The notes below the pieces were generated by a model, which made no database searches, was not told where the DNA came from, and saw only the letters and a list, made by a program, of their open reading frames with translations. From Dyella acidiphila (GTDB lineage: Bacteria; Pseudomonadota; Gammaproteobacteria; Xanthomonadales; Rhodanobacteraceae), in the NCBI RefSeq assembly GCF_014863405.1, contig NZ_JACZZA010000004.1, positions 236,502 through 300,501 of the forward strand: DNA of 64,000 bases. The letters run 5' to 3'. How positions within the stretch are numbered: the first letter of the stretch is position 1; every line of letters begins with the position of its first letter. A program made the position numbers and the translations under genes. Positions 17,987-27,600 of the stretch are shown one piece after another.

Positions 17987-20365
17987 ATGAAATTCTCAGA
18001 AAACTGGCTGCGCGAGCTGGTCGAGATCAAGGCCGACCGGGCCGCCCTGGCGCACGCGCTGACCATGGCCGGGCTGGAAGTGGAAGAGCTCACGCCCCTG
18101 GGTGACAACCTCACCGGCGTGGTGGTGGCCGAGATCGTCGCGGCGGAAAAGCATCCCGAGGCCGATCGGCTGCAGGTGTGCAAGGTGAACGCCGGCTCCG
18201 GCGAAACCTTGCAGATCGTCTGCGGCGCACCGAATGCGCGCGTGGGCATCAAGGTGCCGCTGGCGACCGTGGGCGCGAACCTGCCCGGCGGTATCGCGAT
18301 CAAGGCGGCCAAGCTGCGCGGCGTGGAATCGTTCGGCATGCTGTGCTCGGCCAAGGAGCTGGGCATCGACAACGACGCCTCCGGTTTGCTGGAGCTGCCG
18401 CAGGATGCGCCGGTGGGCCAGGCGCTGGCCGATTACCTGGGCCTGCCCGACGCCAGCATCGAACTGAAGCTCACGCCCAATCGACCGGATTGCCTGGGCC
18501 TGGTCGGCCTCGCACACGACGTTGCCGCGCTGTTCGGCAGCCACGTCAAAGTGCCGGCACAAGCCGAAGCACCGGTCACCGGCACGGCACAGCGCGGCAT
18601 TCGCCTGGAAGCCGGCGCCGATGCACCGCGCTATCTCGGTCGTATTGTCGAGGGCATCGATCCGGCTGCACGCACGCCGCTGTGGTTGGCCGAACGCCTG
18701 CGCCGCGCTGGCCTGCGTCCGATCAGTGCGGTGGTGGACGTCACCAACTACGTGATGCTGGAACTCGGCCAGCCGCTGCACGCGTTCGACAACGACACGC
18801 TGACGGGCGACATCGTCGTGCGCCATGCACATGCGGATGAAACGCTGAAGCTGCTCGACGGTTCGGAGGTAAAGCTCGATCGCGGTTTTCTGCTGATCGC
18901 CGATGAGCAGAAGGGCCTGGCGGTAGCCGGCGTGATGGGCGGCTACGATTCGCGCGTTACCGATGCCACCCGCAACATTTTCCTGGAAGCGGCGCACTTC
19001 GCGCCTGCAGCGATCATGGGTCGCGCCCGCAAGCTGGGCATGCATACCGATGCTTCGCACCGCTTCGAACGCGGCGTCGATCCGGAGCTGCCGCGCCGCG
19101 CCCTGGAGCGCGCCACCGAACTGCTGCTGGCGATCGCCGGTGGCAAGGCCGGCCCGGTGCTGGCGGCGGAAAATCCGGCCGACCTGCCCAAGCCGGCGGC
19201 TGTCGGTCTGCGCCGAGCACGCCTCAAGCGGGTGCTGGGCGTGGAGGTGGCCGACGCCGAAGTGGCACGCATCTTCACCGCGCTCGGCATGCAGGTGGAA
19301 GCCGGCGCCGACGGCTGGCGCATCACTGCGCCTAGCAGCCGCTTCGATATCGAGCGGGAAGAAGACCTGATCGAGGAAGTGGCGCGCATCTATGGCTACG
19401 ACCGCATCCCCACGCATATTCCGGCGGGCGAGCTGGCGCTGGCGATCGAGCCCGAGGCGCGCCTCAACGAACTGGCGGTGCGTGAGCATCTGGCGACGCG
19501 CGACTATCACGAGGCGGTCAACCTGGCCTTCGTCAGCCATGCGCTGTTGCAACAGTGGGGCATGACCGAGCAACTGGTGCCGCTGGCCAATCCGCTGTCC
19601 GCCGACCTGGCCGTGATGCGGCCTTCGCTGCTGCCCGGCCTGATCGAAGCCCTGTCGCATAACCGTGCGCGCCAGCAGGAACGGGTGCGCCTGTTCGAGC
19701 TCGGCCGGGTGTTTGCGGCGGGCGATCCGCCGGTCGAAACGCCCAGCCTCGCCATTGTGGCCAGCGGCCACGCGCGCGCGGAACAGTGGGGCGAGGCAGC
19801 GCGGCCGCTGGATTTCTTCGACCTCAAGGGCGACCTGGACAGCCTGATCGTGTGGGGTGGCGAGCCGCAGCGCTGGTCGGTCCATGCCGACGGCCTGCCG
19901 GGCTGGCTGCACCCCGGGCGCGGTGCCCGTGTCGCGCTCGACGGCCAGACCGTGGGCTACCTCGGCGCGCTGCATCCGCAGCTGGCCAGGCAGCTCGACC
20001 TCGGCCCGGACGTGCACGTGCTGGAGCTGGCGCTGCAGCCCCTGCTGGGCCGCCGCCTGCCCAAGGCCCAGCCGGTACCCCGCTTCCCGTCGGTGCGCCG
20101 CGACATCGCGGTGGACGTGCCCGAACACATGGCCTGGGCACAGGTCGAGCAAGCCGTTCGCGGCGCCCTCGGAGCGCTGCTGGCGGAGCTGCGGCTGTTC
20201 GATCGGTATAGCGGCAAGGGGGTCGAAGCGGGCCGAAAGAGTCTCGCTATGGGCTTGATTTTACAGGACGGTTCCCGCACCCTTACCGACGATGACGCGG
20301 ATCGCTGCGTGCGAAATGCGGTGGATGCGCTGGAGAGGTCATGCGAGGCAAAGTTGCGAGGGTAA
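17987..20365 (+). CDS. pheT: Phenylalanyl-tRNA synthetase beta subunit
   Basis: A 792-residue non-catalytic partner of PheS. It carries the N-terminal OB-fold tRNA-binding domain (about residues 40-150), the B3/B4 editing domain, the B5 domain and the C-terminal ferredoxin-fold anticodon-binding domain ([16 protein letters not shown] near residue 695). It ends one base before the ihfA start, giving a tight operon. Confidence 0.97.
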   Translation: MKFSENWLRELVEIKADRAALAHALTMAGLEVEELTPLGDNLTGVVVAEIVAAEKHPEADRLQVCKVNAGSGETLQIVCGAPNARVGIKVPLATVGANLPGGIAIKAAKLRGVESFGMLCSAKELGIDNDASGLLELPQDAPVGQALADYLGLPDASIELKLTPNRPDCLGLVGLAHDVAALFGSHVKVPAQAEAPVTGTAQRGIRLEAGADAPRYLGRIVEGIDPAARTPLWLAERLRRAGLRPISAVVDVTNYVMLELGQPLHAFDNDTLTGDIVVRHAHADETLKLLDGSEVKLDRGFLLIADEQKGLAVAGVMGGYDSRVTDATRNIFLEAAHFAPAAIMGRARKLGMHTDASHRFERGVDPELPRRALERATELLLAIAGGKAGPVLAAENPADLPKPAAVGLRRARLKRVLGVEVADAEVARIFTALGMQVEAGADGWRITAPSSRFDIEREEDLIEEVARIYGYDRIPTHIPAGELALAIEPEARLNELAVREHLATRDYHEAVNLAFVSHALLQQWGMTEQLVPLANPLSADLAVMRPSLLPGLIEALSHNRARQQERVRLFELGRVFAAGDPPVETPSLAIVASGHARAEQWGEAARPLDFFDLKGDLDSLIVWGGEPQRWSVHADGLPGWLHPGRGARVALDGQTVGYLGALHPQLARQLDLGPDVHVLELALQPLLGRRLPKAQPVPRFPSVRRDIAVDVPEHMAWAQVEQAVRGALGALLAELRLFDRYSGKGVEAGRKSLAMGLILQDGSRTLTDDDADRCVRNAVDALERSCEAKLRG

Positions 20366-20366
20366 G

Positions 20367-20669
20367 ATGGCGGCGCTGACAAAGGCGGAGATGGCCGAGC
20401 GCCTCTTCCTCGAGGTAGGCCTTAACAAGCGGGAAGCTAAAGAATTCGTGGACGCCTATTTCGAGGTGGTCCGCGAAGCGTTGGAACGCGGTGAACAGGT
20501 GAAGCTGTCAGGATTCGGCAACTTCGATTTGCGCAAGAAGAACCAGCGACCGGGTCGCAATCCCAAGACCGGCGAAGAGATTCCGATCTCCGCCCGTCGA
20601 GTGGTGACGTTCCGGCCAGGGCAGAAACTCAAGGTGAGAGTCGAGGGCTATGCTGGATCAGGGGAATAA
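20367..20669 (+). CDS. ihfA: Integration host factor alpha subunit
   Basis: A 100-residue DNA-bending protein of the HU/IHF family ([40 protein letters not shown] with the intercalating proline arm). It pairs with IhfB. The ATG lies immediately after the pheT stop, and its end overlaps the downstream merR-type gene by 20 bp. The order pheT-ihfA-merR-tRNA-Pro is typical of gammaproteobacteria. Confidence 0.97.
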   Translation: MAALTKAEMAERLFLEVGLNKREAKEFVDAYFEVVREALERGEQVKLSGFGNFDLRKKNQRPGRNPKTGEEIPISARRVVTFRPGQKLKVRVEGYAGSGE

Positions 20670-21006
20670 CACCGAACTGCCTGCCATCCCGGCCAAGCGC
20701 TACTTCACTATCGGTGAAGTCAGCGATTTGTGCGGGGTGAAGCCGCATGTGCTGCGCTACTGGGAGCAGGAATTCCCGGCGCTGAACCCGGTCAAGCGCC
20801 GGGGCAATCGCCGCTATTACCAGCGGCACGACGTGCTGATGATCCGCCAGATCCGCTCCCTGCTGTACGACGAGGGCTTCACCATCACCGGCGCCCGCGC
20901 CCGGCTGGAAGGTCCGCAGGCCCGCATGGAGGCCAGCATGTCGCACCAGATCGTGCGCCAGGTGCGCATGGAGCTGGAAGAAGTGCTGGCGCTGCTGCGT
21001 CGCTGA
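20650..21006 (+). CDS. MerR-family transcriptional regulator downstream of ihfA
   Basis: A 118-residue protein with a MerR winged helix-turn-helix (residues about 18-85: [20 protein letters not shown] and [16 protein letters not shown]) and a short C-terminal coiled coil. There is no cysteine-rich effector domain, so it does not look like a metal sensor. The gene is conserved directly after ihfA in many gammaproteobacteria; its targets are not known to me. Confidence 0.9.
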   Translation: MLDQGNNTELPAIPAKRYFTIGEVSDLCGVKPHVLRYWEQEFPALNPVKRRGNRRYYQRHDVLMIRQIRSLLYDEGFTITGARARLEGPQARMEASMSHQIVRQVRMELEEVLALLRR

Positions 21007-21066
21007 GCGTCGCCTCTACCGGCCACTGCGCCGGTACTGCTACAATTTCATCTCTTTGCGGTCAGT

Positions 21067-21143
21067 CGGGGTGTAGCGCAGCCTGGTAGCGCATCTGCCT
21101 GGGGGGCAGGGGGTCGTGGGTTCGAATCCCGCCACCCCGACCA
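21067..21143 (+). tRNA. tRNA-Pro (anticodon GGG)
   Basis: A 77-nt cloverleaf: acceptor CGGGGTG/CACCCCG, D stem with GCGC, anticodon stem TCTGC/GCAGG with loop CTGGGGG (anticodon GGG), T loop TTCGAAT, encoded CCA. It lies 60 bp after the merR-type gene. Confidence 0.96.
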
Positions 21144-21158
21144 TTCCGCAAGAACACG

Positions 21159-21186
21159 AAAACGGCGCCTCGGCGCCGTTTTTTGT
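21159..21186 (+). terminator. Terminator after tRNA-Pro
   Basis: A perfect stem AACGGCGCC-TC-GGCGCCGTT flanked by AA and TTTTG, 16 bp past the CCA end. Confidence 0.88.
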
Positions 21187-21189
21187 TGC

Positions 21190-21292
21190 CGGTAGGTTGG
21201 CTTGGCGCGGACTCGGTCCGGGCGAACCCAACGAGCTGTCCTCGTCGCAACATCGTTGGGTTACGCTGCGCCAACCCAAGCTGCGCCGCTGC
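21190..21292. repeat. TTGGGTTACGC-family repeat doublet
   Basis: A degenerate left unit (ggtaggttggcttggcgcgg) and a good right unit (ttgggttacgctgcgccaacccaa, about 21261-21284) are separated by roughly 45 bp. It directly precedes the gene at 21314 and may supply its leader. Confidence 0.7.
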
Positions 21293-21313
21293 GAAGAAAG
21301 GGAGATGCCGCCG

Positions 21314-22033
21314 ATGCCGTCCAACACCTGTCATCCGAACGCTCCGCACGTAAAGCTGAAAGCGCCCGACTGGTATATCTCGTCATTGATGCTCGACCGC
21401 GCGCTCGACGCCATCCTGCGCCGGGTGAAAAAGCTCGACCGCGACCACGACATTCCTTATCTCGCCGGCTACAGCCAGGACGGCAAGACGATCTACATCG
21501 ATCGCCACCTGCCCAAGACCTTCACCTTCCGCGGCCGCACGATCGAAGTGGACCGCTTCCTGGTGCTGCACGAGGAAGTGGAAAAAACCTTGATCGATCA
21601 GTTGGGCCTGCACTACCTGCATGCGCACCAGATCGCCACGCGGGCGGAAGAAGCCGCCGTGCATGCACAGCACATCACCTGGCAGGCGTATGACCGCTTC
21701 ATGCAGAAATACGTCAAGGCGATCGGCGACGAGCGCCTGCGCAAAGTGCCGGTGGATCTGGACCTGAAGCCTTATCGCGACTATCACGACTACGATCTGC
21801 TGCGGCAGATGGAACAGCATCTGGAGCGCGGCGCGGGTATAACCGCCAGGCAGAAGACCGAATTGAAGAGCTATGCCGATGCGTTCCGCGAGGAATTGCG
21901 CGTGCAGCATCGACACGAACTGCATAGCGATGAGCCGGCGCCCAAGCGACGCAAGCCTGCTGCGAAAAAGACGGTAGCGAAAAAGGCGGCGACGAAGAAG
22001 TCGGCTGCAAAAAAGGTCGCCAAACGCAAATAG
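21314..22033 (+). CDS. Conserved hypothetical protein with histone-like Lys/Ala tail
   Basis: 239 residues; function not recognised. I chose the ATG at 21314 because AAAGGGAG ends nine bases upstream; an ATG at 21305 overlaps that site. The first ~190 residues look globular and charged (AGYSQDGKTIYIDRHLP; DYHDYDLLRQMEQHLERGAG). The last ~30 residues are a run of Lys-Lys-Ala/Thr/Ser units (AAKKTVAKKAATKKSAAKK), like bacterial histone H1-like tails, suggesting nucleic-acid binding. It lies after tRNA-Pro in its own unit, between two repeat doublets. Confidence 0.75.
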   Translation: MPSNTCHPNAPHVKLKAPDWYISSLMLDRALDAILRRVKKLDRDHDIPYLAGYSQDGKTIYIDRHLPKTFTFRGRTIEVDRFLVLHEEVEKTLIDQLGLHYLHAHQIATRAEEAAVHAQHITWQAYDRFMQKYVKAIGDERLRKVPVDLDLKPYRDYHDYDLLRQMEQHLERGAGITARQKTELKSYADAFREELRVQHRHELHSDEPAPKRRKPAAKKTVAKKAATKKSAAKKVAKRK

Positions 22034-22043
22034 ACCGGGATGC

Positions 22044-22131
22044 GCGTAGGCTGGGTTAGCGCCGCGTAACCCAACGAACTCCACCGAGGCGTTGGGTTGC
22101 CCCCGGATCAAATCCGGAGTAACCCAACCCC
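22044..22131. repeat. TTGGGTTACGC-family repeat doublet with mixed centres
   Basis: The left unit gtaggctgggttagcgccgcgtaacccaac has the GCGC-type centre. The right unit (about 22091-22131) has the same outer arms around CCCCCGGATCAAATCCGGAG. Located between convergent genes. Confidence 0.8.
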
Positions 22132-22139
22132 GACACGCA

Positions 22140-24548
22140 CTAGGACTTGTCGACCGACAACCTCAACTGCGCAAACGCACCGTTGCGCGTCAGCGCGGTG
22201 ATCTGATGATCCCCTGCTTGCGGCAATGCCAGCTGCATGTTCGCGTTGCCCACGCTGCTGCCCTGCAGGCGGCCATCCAGCAGCCATTGCACTTCGCCGA
22301 TCGCCCCCAACGCCTGCAACGTAACGCGCAAAGGCTGCGTGCTGTTCGGTGCCTGCCGCAGGTGAACGCCCTGGGTCAGCCCCGCAATGCGGATCGGGCT
22401 GGCGACATCGAGCGAATCCGGCGCGCAGTTTGGCGCCAGCGGCGGCAGTGTGGCGCGGGCGGCATCGTCGTCATGCAGCCATGGCGAGGCCAGCGCCGGC
22501 CAGCGGGCGATCTGCACGGTGTGTTCCTGCTTGCCATGGCAGGTGGCGCTCAGGCGCTGGCCCTGCGCGTTCACGCGCACGCTAACCAGGCCGGCCGACC
22601 AGGCGGTGACGTCGCGTTCGGCAAAGGTGGGCGGTACCGCTCCATCGAGCACCCAGGCGGTGCGTCGCTGACGGCACAGGTCGGCAGGTGTCGAACTCGC
22701 CGCACCGCCCAGGGGCCAGCAGATATCCACGCTGCGTACGCTCAGCGGCTGCACATTGCGCGCACGCGTACGATCGTCCGGCAGCATGTCGACCACGGCG
22801 AACATCAGCGGCAGTGAGGTCACCGCACCGTATTGCCCCGGCGACGGTGTGCCGTCGGGGCGGCCGATCCATACCCCCACCGTCCAGCTGTTGGTAACGC
22901 CAACCGCCCAGGCATCGCGATAGCCGTAGCTGGTGCCGGTTTTCCAGGCGACTGCGCCGTGGCGATCGATGGTTCCTTCCAGTGGCGCGCCTTCCACGTC
23001 GGCCGGATTGGTGGAAAGAATAGTGCGGATGATCCATGCCGCACCCGGCGACAGCAGATGCCGCGCCTGCTGCGCTTGCTCGGGCAGGTAGCGTGGCGTG
23101 CCGGCGATCCCGCCGTTGGCGAAGGCCGTGTACGCACCCACCAGATTTTCCAGTCGCGTGGATGCGCCGCCCAGAATGATCGACAAATTCGGTTGCGCGC
23201 CCTGCGGTAAGCCGAGATCGATGCCGCCATTGGCCAGCCGCGCAACGAAGCGGTTCGGCCCTACATGATCGAGTACATCCACGGCCGGTACGTTGAGCGA
23301 GCGCTGCAAGGCTTCGGCAACACTTACCGGACCGCTGAAGCTGTCGTCGAAATTGCCCGGCTTGTAGCCGTTGAAATCCTGCGGCGCATCGACCAGCAGG
23401 CTTTGCGAGGTGATCAGGCCGTCATCCAAGGCGAGGCCATACAGGAAGGGCTTGAGCGTGGAACCGGGCGAGCGTGGCGCGCGCACCATATCGACATGTC
23501 CCAGCCGCAAGGGGTCGGCAAATTCGGCGGTGCCGACGTAGACGCGTGCTTCCAGGGTGGCGTTGTCGACCACCAAGATGGCCGCGGATGTGCGTGGCGG
23601 CAGGCGCGAAAGATAGTCGCTGACCCGATCTTCCACCGCGCGCTGCAGATTGGCGTCGATGGTGGTGACAATGCGTCGCGCCTGCGGCTGCTGGCGATGC
23701 AGGCGTTCGGCCAGCAGTGCCGCCTCCAGCGGCGCGCGCAATGAACGCGCCACCACCGGCTCGATTTCCGCATCGCGGATCTGCGCATCGCTCCACAGGC
23801 CTTCATCGCGCATGCGTCGCAGCACCTTGTCGCGTGCCTGCCGTGCGGCATCGGGATGGCGATCGGGACGCAGCAGGCTGGGCGTTTGCGGCAGCACGGC
23901 CAGCAAGGCGGCTTCGGCATGCGAGAGCCGGCTCGCCGGTTTGCCCAGATACGCCCACGAAGCCGCTTGCACGCCCTGGATCGGGCCGCCGAAGGGGGCG
24001 TGGTTGAGATACAGCTCCAGAATCTGCGCCTTGCTCAAATGCGCTTCCAGTTGCAGCGCACGGAAGATCTGCACCAGCTTGCCGCCGAAGGTATGCGGGA
24101 TCGGTTCGATGATGCGCGCCACCTGCATGGTCAGGGTCGAACCGCCCGACACGATATGGCCATGGCGCAACGCGGTTGCCGCACCACGAAGCAGGGCATA
24201 CGGATTCACGCCCGGATGGCGATAGAACCAGCGGTCTTCGTAGGTGAGCAGGGCTTGCAGGTAGAGCGGAGAAACTTGCTGTGGGGTGATGGGATAACGC
24301 CAGACGCCATCACTGTCGGCAAACGCGCGCAGCGGGGTGCCGTCGCGCGCGAGCACGACAGTACTGCCGGTGTCCGGGGCAGGGAGTTGCAGCGGGAACA
24401 GGCGATCGAGTGCGAAGGCCAGCAGGGCGAGCGCTCCAAGCACCGGCAGCACTAGACGAAGCGTGCGAATCGCATATCGCCCGATCCATCCCCTCTCCAC
24501 TGCGGGGAGAGGGTTAGGGGGAGGGGGCGAGCTTGCGGGAAACTTCAT
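22140..24548 (-). CDS. pbpC: Penicillin-binding protein 1C
   Basis: A bifunctional class A peptidoglycan synthase of 802 residues. It has one N-terminal membrane anchor (about residues 30-48), a glycosyltransferase domain (EDRWFYRHPGVNP, then GGSTLTMQVAR) and a transpeptidase domain with the SxxK motif in SPGSTLKPF (about residue 360), SLN, and KTG in KTGTSYGYRDAW (about residue 536). A C-terminal PBP1C-type extension follows. It ends a divergence from the alpha-2-macroglobulin gene's direction: both are leftward, with the macroglobulin gene upstream. Codons about 8-20 (PPPPNPLPAVERG) are encoded by a dispersed palindromic repeat, so the extreme N-terminus is either repeat-derived or misassigned; no good ribosome site was seen at the ATG. 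Confidence 0.93.
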   Translation of the reverse strand: MKFPASSPPPPNPLPAVERGWIGRYAIRTLRLVLPVLGALALLAFALDRLFPLQLPAPDTGSTVVLARDGTPLRAFADSDGVWRYPITPQQVSPLYLQALLTYEDRWFYRHPGVNPYALLRGAATALRHGHIVSGGSTLTMQVARIIEPIPHTFGGKLVQIFRALQLEAHLSKAQILELYLNHAPFGGPIQGVQAASWAYLGKPASRLSHAEAALLAVLPQTPSLLRPDRHPDAARQARDKVLRRMRDEGLWSDAQIRDAEIEPVVARSLRAPLEAALLAERLHRQQPQARRIVTTIDANLQRAVEDRVSDYLSRLPPRTSAAILVVDNATLEARVYVGTAEFADPLRLGHVDMVRAPRSPGSTLKPFLYGLALDDGLITSQSLLVDAPQDFNGYKPGNFDDSFSGPVSVAEALQRSLNVPAVDVLDHVGPNRFVARLANGGIDLGLPQGAQPNLSIILGGASTRLENLVGAYTAFANGGIAGTPRYLPEQAQQARHLLSPGAAWIIRTILSTNPADVEGAPLEGTIDRHGAVAWKTGTSYGYRDAWAVGVTNSWTVGVWIGRPDGTPSPGQYGAVTSLPLMFAVVDMLPDDRTRARNVQPLSVRSVDICWPLGGAASSTPADLCRQRRTAWVLDGAVPPTFAERDVTAWSAGLVSVRVNAQGQRLSATCHGKQEHTVQIARWPALASPWLHDDDAARATLPPLAPNCAPDSLDVASPIRIAGLTQGVHLRQAPNSTQPLRVTLQALGAIGEVQWLLDGRLQGSSVGNANMQLALPQAGDHQITALTRNGAFAQLRLSVDKS
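24490..24526. repeat. CCCTCTCCCCGC-family palindrome inside pbpC
   Basis: ccctctccactgcggggagaggg plus the trailing ttagggggaggg is the familiar intergenic palindrome of this genome, here within the first 20 codons of pbpC. Confidence 0.75.
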
Positions 24549-24603
24549 GATCGGCGGATTTTTTCATGGCGCAACGAAGCGACTTTTTCGCGAGAGTGGC
24601 CGC

Positions 24604-24637
24604 TCACCCCAGCCCTCTCCCCGCAGGGGAGAGGGCG
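24604..24637. repeat. CCCTCTCCCCGC-family palindrome
   Basis: CCCTCTCCCCGC/GCAGGGGAGAGGG lies in the 114 bp between the alpha-2-macroglobulin stop and the pbpC start. Confidence 0.75.
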
Positions 24638-24662
24638 TGATCTGCGCGCTGATTTTGACGTG

Positions 24663-27600
24663 CTACGGCTCCACCACCTTCAGCTGCGTCAGCGGTATGG
24701 CGCCGATCCCGCGCAGCGCCGGCCGGTACATGTCTTCCACCAGCGGCGGCGGCACGGTGTACGTGCCCGGCGTTACTGCACGCACCAGATAGAACACATG
24801 CGCCGCCTGTCCGCCTTGCAGCTTCAGCGCGGCGTCGTAGCGGTCGTCACGGTATTCCTCGTGCACGATATCCGCCGCATCGGTGCGCTGATCCAGGGTG
24901 ATGCTGTCGATCACCACATCCGACCATTGCTGCGCACCGCTGAGGTTGAGGTTCTCCACTTCCAGGCCGCCGGGCAGCAGGTCGGTGACCAGCGCATCGG
25001 GCATGTCCTTGCGCGCCTCGATGGTCAGCTCGACGATCAGCGTATCGCCTTCCTTCAGCGTGTCACCGCTCCAGGCCTTGCCGTCGGTGGTGTAGTAAGC
25101 GCGACGCACATCGACCTGGCTGGCATCGGCAGCCGGCGCCTTGGCCGGGATGCCGGCAATATCGAGCGTGGCGAACACCGCCGCCTTGCTTTGCGGCTGC
25201 ACGCTGACACCGCTGGCCAGTTCGGCGGAACTGAGATTTCGTGTCCACAGGAACTTGTCGTCCGGCACCGCTTCGCTCTTGCCGCCGACCGTCAGCGCCG
25301 CCGACAGCGGCCTATTGCTGCCGGCGTTGAACACATGCGCCACCCGCGCAATGGCTACTTGCTCCTGCGTGCTCAGATACGACCACGACCAGTGGTAGTA
25401 CGGGATCTTCTCCTGCGTGGCGCGCACATCGGCAGTGGCATTGCGGGCCCAGTCGATCAATTTGGCATCGTAGGCGGGCTTGTTCATGCCGTAGGTGTGG
25501 GTGAGCGCCACCATCGTGGCCAGGTCGCGCAGGTCGGAACCGTAGTCGCCCACATACCAGGGGCGCTCCTTGTCCCAGGCAAAGGCTTCGTCGATCGCTT
25601 TCTGGGCGCGGTCGTTATCGCCCATCAGCTTCAGGGCGATGCCCAGGTGCACCAGCGGCAGCGGCGCCACCAGTTTCTGGCGGTCGTTGTCGAAGATCGC
25701 ACGTAGCGTACCCAGCGGCGCCCGATTGACGCGGGCCAGCACAAAGCCCGAATAAGCCTCGTCGGCGATGCGCAGGTGATCGTGATGCTCGTAGTCGTAA
25801 TACGGATGGCCGCCGGCCAGCAGGTCGTCGCTGAGCCGTTGCAGGGATTTCTGCAGCACATCCTGCGGCACGGCAAAACCGGCATCGCGCGCGTCGAGCA
25901 TGAAGTCGACCACGTAGGGCGTGATGAAGGTTTCGATCGGACTGGTGCCACCCCAGAAACTGAAGTGGCCGTTGCTGGCCTGGAACGAGGCGATGCGCGC
26001 AAGCGCGCCTTCCACCGCGGCCTGCCGTGCTGCATCGCCAAGCCCCTGCACGCCGAGCCCCTTGGCTGTCTTGTCGTCCATGTAGAGCGCGGCGTAGCCC
26101 TTGCTGGTGGTCTGCTCGATGCAGCCGTAGGGATAGCGCAGCAGGTCGCGCAGGGCGCTGCTGTAGGGCAGTGGCGGCAAGGTGCTCAGCGTCAGCTGGG
26201 CATGCACGGTGACGGGAATCAGGCCGGCCATCGAGCCGTCGATGTGCTGCGGCTTGCCGTCTTCGATCGCCATCGGCACGGTGGTGACCTGTTCGGGCCA
26301 CGCCGGACGCACGGCGAATTCGAAATGGCGGTCGACCTGGTAGTCGTTGAGCTGCGCATGGATGTCGACCGTGGCCACGCCCGCACCACCGGCCGCGGTG
26401 ACCGGCATCAGCAGGGTAGTGCCGCCGCCATCCTTCAGCGGCACATCGCGCGCGGCGTTATCGAGCTTGATCAGGTCGTTGGTCTTGACGCTGATCTTGG
26501 CCGTGCCGTCCTTGCCGGAGAGGTTTTTCAGATCGATGCTGATCTGTGCCTTGTCGTCCGCGGCCATCACACGCGGCGTGCTCGGCTCCACCACCAGGGG
26601 CGCGCGCACGGTGATGTTGCCATCGGTATTGCCGAAGCGTTCGTCGGTATAGGCCAAAGCCGCCAACCGCAGGCTGCCGTTGAAGTCCGGCACCTGCACA
26701 TGCAGCGTAGCCTTGCCCTGCGCATCGAAGGCGACCGGGCCAGCAAACAGGTCCACGATCTGTACATGCGGATTCAGGCGCGCCGCATGCGGCAGGCCCT
26801 TGCCGCTCATGTCGCCGCCGTAGCGCAGCTTCGCTTCGGCGCCATCCATCGCTTCAATCACGCGGCTGTAGAGATCGTAGGCATCCACGCCCAGTGCGCG
26901 TTTGGCGAACATCCAGGCCCACGCATCCGGCACCGGGTAGTTGGTGATGTTGAGCACACCCTGATCCACCGCAGATAGCGTGACGTAGGCGTGCTGGCCG
27001 GACAGCCCTTGCGCCTGCACGCTGACATCCAGCGGATTGCCCGGCCGCATCATGGCCGGCGCGGTGAGCTTCAGCGGAATGCGGCGATCGTTGCGATCCA
27101 TTGCCACATGCTCGATACCCATCGCCCGCGCGGGCGTGGTGTGCTCGGTGGCGTCGCCGCCGCGGAATACCAGGGCAACGATATACACATCGTGCCGCTC
27201 CCAATCCTTGGTGACCGGGATATCGAAGCTGGCGCCGGCCTTCGCATCGATATTGCGCGTATAGAGCAGATGATCGGATTCCACCAGCAGTACGCCGGGG
27301 CCATCGTGCGGCGGCGTCACCGTGACCTTCATGGTATCGTCGGCGCGATAGCGCGCCTTGTCCAGCGCCAGTTTCACCTTGTCCGGACGCGCTTCCTTGC
27401 CGAGGTTTTCGTCGTCCCAGCTATAGCCGGCGAAGAACGGATACACGGTGGTGAGTTTGGTGTCGGGGTCGTAAACCTCCAGCCGGTAGCCGCCCCATTC
27501 GACCGGGAAATTCAGCTGCACGCGCTGGCCAGCTGCAACATCGACGTCTTTTTCATCGATCTGTTGCAGTTGCACGTTGTCGTTGGATTTCCAATCGTCG

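Noticed and set aside
17996..20152. 718-codon open frame on the - strand opposite pheT
   Set aside because: Antisense shadow of PheT; composition is typical of reverse-frame GC-rich DNA.
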